Origin: Arthrobacter wenxiniae
Lineage (GTDB): Bacteria > Actinomycetota > Actinomycetes > Actinomycetales > Micrococcaceae
Assembly (NCBI RefSeq): GCF_013376105.1
Contig: NZ_JAAMFM010000010.1
Coordinates: 48,650-112,649, forward strand
Direction: 5' to 3'
DNA length: 64,000 nucleotides
Part shown: piece after piece, positions 59,326 through 64,000 of the stretch
Layout of the letters: every line of letters begins with the position of its first letter
Position numbering within the stretch: the stretch's first letter is position 1
Position numbers and translations under genes: made by a program
Notes under the pieces: model-generated
What the model was told of the DNA's origin: nothing
The model's input: only the letters and a program-made list of their open reading frames with translations
Database searches by the model: none

Positions 59326-59334
59326 ATGTCACAT
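59326..59334. promoter_or_regulatory. Candidate GntR operator before the deaminase operon
   Basis: ATGTCACAT, identical to the copy at 53798, lies in the gap between the two racemase-family units, 78 bases before the deaminase start and 34 after the previous stop. The gap is AT-rich with -10-like GATAGT on the minus strand nearby. Confidence 0.65.
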
Positions 59335-59367
59335 AATACTAGGATCGGAATGCCAGGCGCCGGGGGA

Positions 59368-60393
59368 CTACCGCAGGACAAAGCCCAGGCCCAGCCCGTC
59401 GTCGGCGTCCAGGGTGAACTTGCCCTCGCCCACCGGGAAGGCCCGCCCGTGGACCTCCACCACGACGCCCGCCTTCGAGTGGCCCGCCACCTCGGCGGTG
59501 AAGTGCGAGTCGATGATGGAAAAGTGGTCCAGCACGTCCCCGTACGCCAGCTCGCCGGAATCGGTCAGCGCCGCGACCCGCGCCGCCGTCCCCGAGCCGC
59601 AGGGCGAGCGGTCCACCTGCCCGTCGGCAAAGATCGTCACGTTGCGCTGGGCCAGCGCCCCGTGCAGTTCCAGCCCGCTGTCCGGTCCCACGGGCTCGTG
59701 GAAGATGGTGCCGTAGATCCCGTCCAGCCGGGTGTCGCTCGGGTGGTGGGCGGCCGGGTGGTCGGCGAGCGCGGCCTTCACCTGGCGCCCTGCGGTGATG
59801 AGCCGGTGCAGGTTCGCCGGGGTGACGTCCAGTCCCGCTTCCCGCGCCGGCAGCGCGGCGTACAGGGCCCCGCCCCACAGGACGTCCACGCGGAGGCGGC
59901 CAAAGTCGGGGGTCTTGACCTCAATGTCCCGGGCCACCACGTAGGAGGGGACATTGTGGAAGGTGACCCCCTGCACGCGCCCGCCCGCCACGCCCACCCG
60001 GGCCGTGACGCGTCCGGAGGGGACGTCAATGACCACGTCCGTGTCGCCGTCGTCCGCGGTGCGCACCAGGCCGCTGCGCACGGCCCAGGCGCCGAGGGCG
60101 ATGGTCCCGTGCCCGCAGGCGGTGGAGAAGCCGTCCTTGTGCCAGAACAGCACGCCGAAGTGGGCGCCGTCGTCATTGGGCGGGACAATGAAGCCGCCGT
60201 ACATGTCCGCGTGCCCGCGGGGTTCGTTGACCAGCAGGCGGCGCAGCTTGTCGGCATCGCCCGCCATCGCGTTTTCACGGCGTTCCAGCACCGTCCCGCC
60301 CGGGATCAGGAAGGGCGGCGCCGGCACTATCCGGAACGGCTCGCCCGCCGTGTGGTAGTCCACCGTCTCGATTTCCCACGTGTCCGCTTTCAT
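59368..60393 (-). CDS. Second proline racemase family enzyme, trans-3-hydroxyproline-dehydratase-like with two Cys
   Basis: The 341-residue protein resembles the L3HYPDH/trans-3-hydroxyproline dehydratase branch: ETVDYHTAGEPFRIV, NEPRGHADMYGGFIVP and FADGQVDRSP. Cys-93 is in STACGHGTIALG. At the second position, where dehydratases of this branch carry Thr or Ser, it has Cys-265 in RSPCGSGTAAR, as epimerases do. It may therefore epimerise rather than dehydrate a hydroxyproline; the substrate is open. It follows livF by 26 bases and is the last gene of the transporter operon. It is not a recent copy of the enzyme at 57331. Confidence 0.9.
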   Translation of the reverse strand: MKADTWEIETVDYHTAGEPFRIVPAPPFLIPGGTVLERRENAMAGDADKLRRLLVNEPRGHADMYGGFIVPPNDDGAHFGVLFWHKDGFSTACGHGTIALGAWAVRSGLVRTADDGDTDVVIDVPSGRVTARVGVAGGRVQGVTFHNVPSYVVARDIEVKTPDFGRLRVDVLWGGALYAALPAREAGLDVTPANLHRLITAGRQVKAALADHPAAHHPSDTRLDGIYGTIFHEPVGPDSGLELHGALAQRNVTIFADGQVDRSPCGSGTAARVAALTDSGELAYGDVLDHFSIIDSHFTAEVAGHSKAGVVVEVHGRAFPVGEGKFTLDADDGLGLGFVLR

Positions 60394-60419
60394 GCCGTCC
60401 TCCCGAACGTGCTGGAACC

Positions 60420-61130
60420 CTACGATCCCAGGTAGGCCTCGACAATGCGTGAATCCGCCATGAGTTCCGCGCCCGTGCCCGTCATGGTCGTGACCCCGTT
60501 TTCAATGACATAGCCGCGGCTGGTGATTTTCAGCGCGGCGCGCGCGTTTTGCTCCACCAGCAGCACGGTGGTGCCGTTGGCGTTCACTTCCCTGATCACG
60601 TCCATGACCTGCGCCACGATCAACGGCGCCAGGCCCATCGAGGGCTCGTCCAGCATCAGCATCCGGGGCCCGGCAATGAGCGCCCGGCCGATCGCGAGCA
60701 TCTGCTGCTCGCCGCCGGAGAGCGTCCCGCCCTGCTGCGAACGCCGCTCCGCGAGCAGGGGCAGCAGCTCAAAGACGTCGTCCAGCCGCTTGTGCACGGC
60801 CGCGCGGTCCTTGACCATGTACCCGCCCAGCTGCAGGTTTTCCTGCACGGAGAGGGTGGAAAAGATCCGCCGGCCCTCCGGCACGTGGATCAGTCCGGCA
60901 CCGACCACCTCCCACGGCTTGGCCCGGGTGATGTCCCTGCCGGCAAAGCTGATCCGCCCGGCGTGGGCCTTCACCAGGGCCGACGCTGCGGACAAGGTGG
61001 TGGTCTTCCCGGCGCCGTTGTTGCCCAGCAGCGCGACGATCTCGCCCTCCTCGACCCGGACGTTGATGCCGCGCAGCGCCTGGATCTTGCCGTAAAACAC
61101 TTCCACGTTCTCAAATTCGAGCATGGACAT
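60420..61130 (-). CDS. livF: Branched-chain-type amino acid ABC transporter ATPase LivF
   Basis: A 236-residue ATPase with Walker A LLGNNGAGKTTTLS (about 34-47), the ABC signature TLSGGEQQMLAIGRAL (about 136-151) and Walker B MLMLDEPSMGLAP. The N-terminal phrase LEFENVEVFYGKIQALRGIN and C-terminal VEAYLGS are typical of LivF. It drives uptake with LivG; the cargo is inferred to be hydroxyproline from its neighbours. Its ATG shares one base with the livG stop. Confidence 0.95.
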   Translation of the reverse strand: MSMLEFENVEVFYGKIQALRGINVRVEEGEIVALLGNNGAGKTTTLSAASALVKAHAGRISFAGRDITRAKPWEVVGAGLIHVPEGRRIFSTLSVQENLQLGGYMVKDRAAVHKRLDDVFELLPLLAERRSQQGGTLSGGEQQMLAIGRALIAGPRMLMLDEPSMGLAPLIVAQVMDVIREVNANGTTVLLVEQNARAALKITSRGYVIENGVTTMTGTGAELMADSRIVEAYLGS

Positions 61131-61945
61131 CAGGATTCGCCCCGTTCCGGCCCGCCGGGCCCCGCCTCATCGGGCCCCGGCTCGTCTTCCTTGCCGAGGT
61201 AGGCCTCGATGACGGCGGGGTTCCTCTTCACTTCATCAGGGGTCCCGTCCGCGATCTCCCTGCCGAAGTTCATCACCACGACGCGTTCGCTGACCTCCAT
61301 GACCACGCCCATGTCGTGCTCAATCAGCACCACGGCGGCGCCCAGGTCCCGGATCTTGCGGCACAGCTCCAGCAGGTCCCGTTTTTCCGAGTGGTTCAGG
61401 CCGGCACCGGGCTCGTCCAGGAGCACCAGCTTGGCCTTGCGGGCCATGGCGCGGGCCATTTCCACCTGCCGCTGCTGGCCGTAGGCGAGGTTGCGCACCG
61501 GGATGCCGCGCCCGCCCTTGTAGCCCACGAAGTCCAGCCAGCGGTGCGCCTCGTCGGTGTAGGCCCGCTCGCTCCTGCGGTACCGCGGCGTGTGGAACAG
61601 CGCGTCGACGAAGTTCTGGCCGCCGTACAGGTGCATGCCGCCGCGGACGTTGTCCAGCACCGTCAGGTCCGGAAACAGGCGCAGGTTCTGGAACGTGCGG
61701 GTCACGCCGGTGGCGGCAATGACCGCCGGGCGCTTGCCGGTGATGTCCGCGCCGTCCAACGTCACCGTCCCGCTCACCGGCTTGTAGAAGCCGGTGATGC
61801 AGTTGAAGGCGCTGGTCTTCCCGGCCCCGTTGGGCCCGATCACCGAGACGATCTCGCCGGCGTCGGCCGAGAAGGAAAGCCCGTTGACGGCCTTCACGCC
61901 GCCAAAGGCGATCTGCAGTTCGTTCACTTCCAGCAGCGGGCTCAC
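61130..61945 (-). CDS. livG: Branched-chain-type amino acid ABC transporter ATPase LivG
   Basis: A 271-residue ATPase with Walker A VIGPNGAGKTSAFNCITGFY (about 35-54), a signature NLAYGQQRQVEMARAMAR (about 150-167), and Walker B LVLLDEPGAGLNHSE. The tail is longer and acidic (EDEPGPDEAGPGGPERGES), which is unusual for LivG but harmless. It overlaps livM by four bases. It pairs with LivF in the island's transporter. Confidence 0.95.
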   Translation of the reverse strand: MSPLLEVNELQIAFGGVKAVNGLSFSADAGEIVSVIGPNGAGKTSAFNCITGFYKPVSGTVTLDGADITGKRPAVIAATGVTRTFQNLRLFPDLTVLDNVRGGMHLYGGQNFVDALFHTPRYRRSERAYTDEAHRWLDFVGYKGGRGIPVRNLAYGQQRQVEMARAMARKAKLVLLDEPGAGLNHSEKRDLLELCRKIRDLGAAVVLIEHDMGVVMEVSERVVVMNFGREIADGTPDEVKRNPAVIEAYLGKEDEPGPDEAGPGGPERGES

Positions 61946-63015
61946 GGGGTCCCTCCCTTCGCGGTGGTGACGGGGGCATCCGGGCCCCCGCCGGCGTCGT
62001 CCTTCACGGCAGGGGGCAGGTCCGGCTCATAGGCGCGCGAGGGCCAGAAACCCTGGGGCCGCAGCACCATGACGGCCACCAGCACGACGCCGAAGATCAC
62101 GTAGCGCAGGTTTCCCATGTCCCGCAGGAATTCCGGCAGCAGGGAAATGACGACGGCGCCCACCACCACCCCCCGCGTGTTCCCCATGCCCCCGAGAACC
62201 ACGGCCATCAGCACCAGGGCGGACTGCAGGAACACGAAGCTTTGCGGGGAGATGGCGGAGAGGTGCGAGGCGAACAGCACGCCGCCGATCCCGCCCCAGA
62301 TGGCACCGAAGATGTAGGCGGCCAGCTTCACCTTGTAGGTGTGGATGCCCATGGCCTCGGCGGCGTCCTCGTCCTCGCGCACGAACCGCCAGGCGCGGCC
62401 CAGCCGCGACTTGCCCAGGCGTGCCGAGCCGAGCACCATGAGGGCGACGACCACCACGCAGAAGTAGTAATACGGGACGGGGCCGGAGAGGTCCAGGCCG
62501 AACAGGGAGACGCCGGGGATCCCGTAGATGCCCGACGGGCCGCCCGTGATGGCCAGGTTGTTCGCCGTCAGGCGGATGATCTCGCCAAAGCCGAGCGTGA
62601 CGATGGCCAGGTAGTCGCTGCGCAGCCGCAGCGTGGGGCCGCCGATGACCAGCCCGGCCAGGATGCACATGAGCAGCACCGCCGGGATGGTGAAGAGGAT
62701 GGGCAGCTCCCAGGCCTTGGAAATGATCCCGGACGTGTAGGCGCCCACGGCCATGAACGCGATGTAGCCCAGGTCCAGCAGGCCGCAGTAGCCCACCACG
62801 ATGTTCAGGCCGGAGGCGAGCAGGATGAAGATGACGGCGGTGGTGCCGATGCTCATCGCATAGTTGCTGGCCAGCACAAAGGGGAACAGGACCGCGATCG
62901 CGAATGCGGCCCAGCCCAGCTGCCTGCTCTCAAACAGGCGGGAGACGCGGCTGGCGGGCTTGCCGATCCGGCGCGGGGCGCGGCTGGCGTCAACATTTTC
63001 GGAGTTTTCGCTCAT
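61942..63015 (-). CDS. livM: Branched-chain-type amino acid ABC transporter permease LivM
   Basis: A 357-residue membrane protein with eight to ten helices and the LivM permease signature in EDEDAAEAMGIHTYKVKLAAYIFGA (about 240-264). An N-terminal cytoplasmic stretch of about 30 residues is polar, and the C-terminal 30 are Pro/Asp/Gly-rich. I start it at ATG 63015, two bases after the livH stop; the frame open to 63126 overlaps livH. Forms the channel with LivH. Confidence 0.94.
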   Translation of the reverse strand: MSENSENVDASRAPRRIGKPASRVSRLFESRQLGWAAFAIAVLFPFVLASNYAMSIGTTAVIFILLASGLNIVVGYCGLLDLGYIAFMAVGAYTSGIISKAWELPILFTIPAVLLMCILAGLVIGGPTLRLRSDYLAIVTLGFGEIIRLTANNLAITGGPSGIYGIPGVSLFGLDLSGPVPYYYFCVVVVALMVLGSARLGKSRLGRAWRFVREDEDAAEAMGIHTYKVKLAAYIFGAIWGGIGGVLFASHLSAISPQSFVFLQSALVLMAVVLGGMGNTRGVVVGAVVISLLPEFLRDMGNLRYVIFGVVLVAVMVLRPQGFWPSRAYEPDLPPAVKDDAGGGPDAPVTTAKGGTP

Positions 63016-63017
63016 CG

Positions 63018-63911
63018 CTACACCCTCTCCGTGACGCGCTCGCCCAGCAGGCCGGTGGGTTTGAGGGTCAGGAAGGCGATGAGCACGCCGAAGGTGAAGA
63101 CGTCGCGCCACTGGCCGCCAAGCCACTGTGAGCCGAACGCCTCCAGCAGGCCCAGCAGCAGGCCGCCGAGCATGGCGCCCTTGATGTTGCCGATGCCGCC
63201 AATGACGGCCGCGGTGAACGCCTTCAGCCCGATGATGAAGCCCATGAGGAAGTCGATCTTGCCGTAATACGCCCCGGCCATGACCCCGGCCGCGCCGGCG
63301 AGGGCGGAGCCGATGAAGAACGTCCAGGTGATGACCCTGTTGACGTTGATGCCCATCAGCAGCGCGCCCTTCGTGTCCAGGGCAATGGCGCGCATGGCCC
63401 GGCCCATCGAGGTGCGCTGGACGTAGGAGTTCAGGCCGAGCATCAGCAGCACGGCGATCGCCATGAGCACGATCTGCGGCACGGAGATGCGGGCGCCCAG
63501 CACGGTGAAGCTGTCACCCTCGAGCCGGACCGGGAAGACCTTGGGGTTGGGGCCGGCCACCGCGCTGACCCCGTATTCCAGCGTGAAGGAGGCGCCGACG
63601 GCGGTGATGAGCACCGCGAGGCGCGGCGAATTCCGCAGCGGCCGGTATGCGAGGTATTCGATGCCGACGCCGATGCCGCCGGTCACGAGCATGCACAGCA
63701 GGAGCACGATCAGCAGGGCCGTGATGGACATGGAGGCCGGGATGACGCCGACGGAGCTCAGCATCGCGAAGCCCACGAATGCGCCAAGCATGTAGATGTC
63801 GCCGTGGGCGAAGTTCAACAGTTTGATGATGCCGTAGACCATGGAATAGCCCAGGGCGATGAGTGCGTAAAAGGACCCCACGAAGAGGCCGTTCCAGATG
63901 AGCTGCGTCAT
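63018..63911 (-). CDS. livH: Branched-chain-type amino acid ABC transporter permease LivH
   Basis: A 297-residue permease with about eight helices. It opens with LIWNGLFVGSFYALIALGYSMVYGIIKLLNFAHGD, the typical LivH N terminus, and has the permease loop MGRAMRAIALDTKGALLMGINVNRVI (about 165-190) and GGIGNIKGAMLGGLLLGLLEAF. It is first of livH-livM-livG-livF here; the substrate-binding protein gene is not in the window and probably lies just beyond the right edge. Confidence 0.95.
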   Translation of the reverse strand: MTQLIWNGLFVGSFYALIALGYSMVYGIIKLLNFAHGDIYMLGAFVGFAMLSSVGVIPASMSITALLIVLLLCMLVTGGIGVGIEYLAYRPLRNSPRLAVLITAVGASFTLEYGVSAVAGPNPKVFPVRLEGDSFTVLGARISVPQIVLMAIAVLLMLGLNSYVQRTSMGRAMRAIALDTKGALLMGINVNRVITWTFFIGSALAGAAGVMAGAYYGKIDFLMGFIIGLKAFTAAVIGGIGNIKGAMLGGLLLGLLEAFGSQWLGGQWRDVFTFGVLIAFLTLKPTGLLGERVTERV

Positions 63912-63956
63912 GCGTGACCTGCCTAAAGCTGTGCACGTGGCGTTGATGGGTTGGTG

Positions 63957-63993
63957 CCGCGCGGCGGGCCCCGGCGTGGGGCCCGCCGCGCGG
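63957..63993 (-). terminator. Strong GC hairpin upstream of livH
   Basis: CCGCGCGGCGGGCCCC (63957-63972) pairs perfectly with 63978-63993 over a 5-base loop. No T run follows on the minus strand. It may attenuate transcription between a substrate-binding-protein gene beyond the edge and livH. The remaining bases between 63912 and 64000 show no gene. Confidence 0.55.
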
Positions 63994-64000
63994 TGGGGGG

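Overview
The window is high-GC actinobacterial DNA. It most resembles an Arthrobacter-like member of the Micrococcaceae. The support is a DUF222/HNH endonuclease of the actinobacterial multicopy type, Lsr2, ClpC, DUF3180 and DUF2520 proteins, a CmtR-like metal sensor, and many GTG/TTG starts with 4-base overlaps. Nearly all of the window is coding. No stretch longer than about 300 bases lacks a gene, and I saw no tRNA, rRNA, CRISPR array or insertion sequence.

From 1 to 34 kb lies a housekeeping block. From memory, its order follows the Mycobacterium tuberculosis region from disA (Rv3586) to ppa (Rv3628). It contains disA, mutY, clpC, lsr2, lysS, panC, a DUF2520 gene, two PH-domain genes, DUF3180, folK-folB-folP-folE, ftsH, hpt, tilS, a zincin-type protease, dacB and ppa. 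Two catabolic sets are inserted. One is dhaK-dhaL-dhaM, for PTS-driven dihydroxyacetone phosphorylation, with HPr fused to DhaM. The other is a LacI-controlled nucleoside cassette (nucleoside hydrolase, MFS carrier, ribokinase) between lysS and panC, where mycobacteria carry panD and coaX.

From 31.7 to 49.3 kb is a mixed region. It holds two HAD hydrolases, serS, a lipid kinase, pheA with a rhodanese gene, a POT peptide carrier, phosphoglucomutase, a divergent CDF metal exporter and CmtR-like repressor pair, a uracil-type permease, glycerate kinase, a glycerophosphodiesterase, a PEBP protein, a PfkB sugar kinase and a RelA/SpoT-domain nucleotide synthetase with an extra C-terminal region.

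From 49.4 kb to the right end is one catabolic island, all on the minus strand, that reads as a hydroxyproline-degradation regulon. A branched-chain-type ABC transporter (livHMGF) is followed by a proline-racemase-family enzyme. A second unit has a dihydrodipicolinate-synthase-family deaminase, a hydroxyproline-epimerase-like enzyme, split aconitase X (cis-3-hydroxyproline dehydratase type), an ornithine-cyclodeaminase-family reductase and a GntR/FCD regulator. A third unit has a three-subunit flavin/iron-sulfur D-hydroxyproline dehydrogenase and a 2-oxoglutarate-semialdehyde dehydrogenase. Together they could convert trans-4-hydroxyproline to 2-oxoglutarate and cis-3-hydroxyproline to proline. 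The palindrome ATGTCACAT occurs exactly before two of the units, with a one-mismatch copy before the regulator, so it is a good candidate for the regulator's operator.

The most useful leads are this island, its operator, the unusual second racemase-family member, the CmtR/CDF pair with changed metal ligands, the 53-residue membrane protein between lysS and lsr2, and several perfect palindromes and short repeats between genes.
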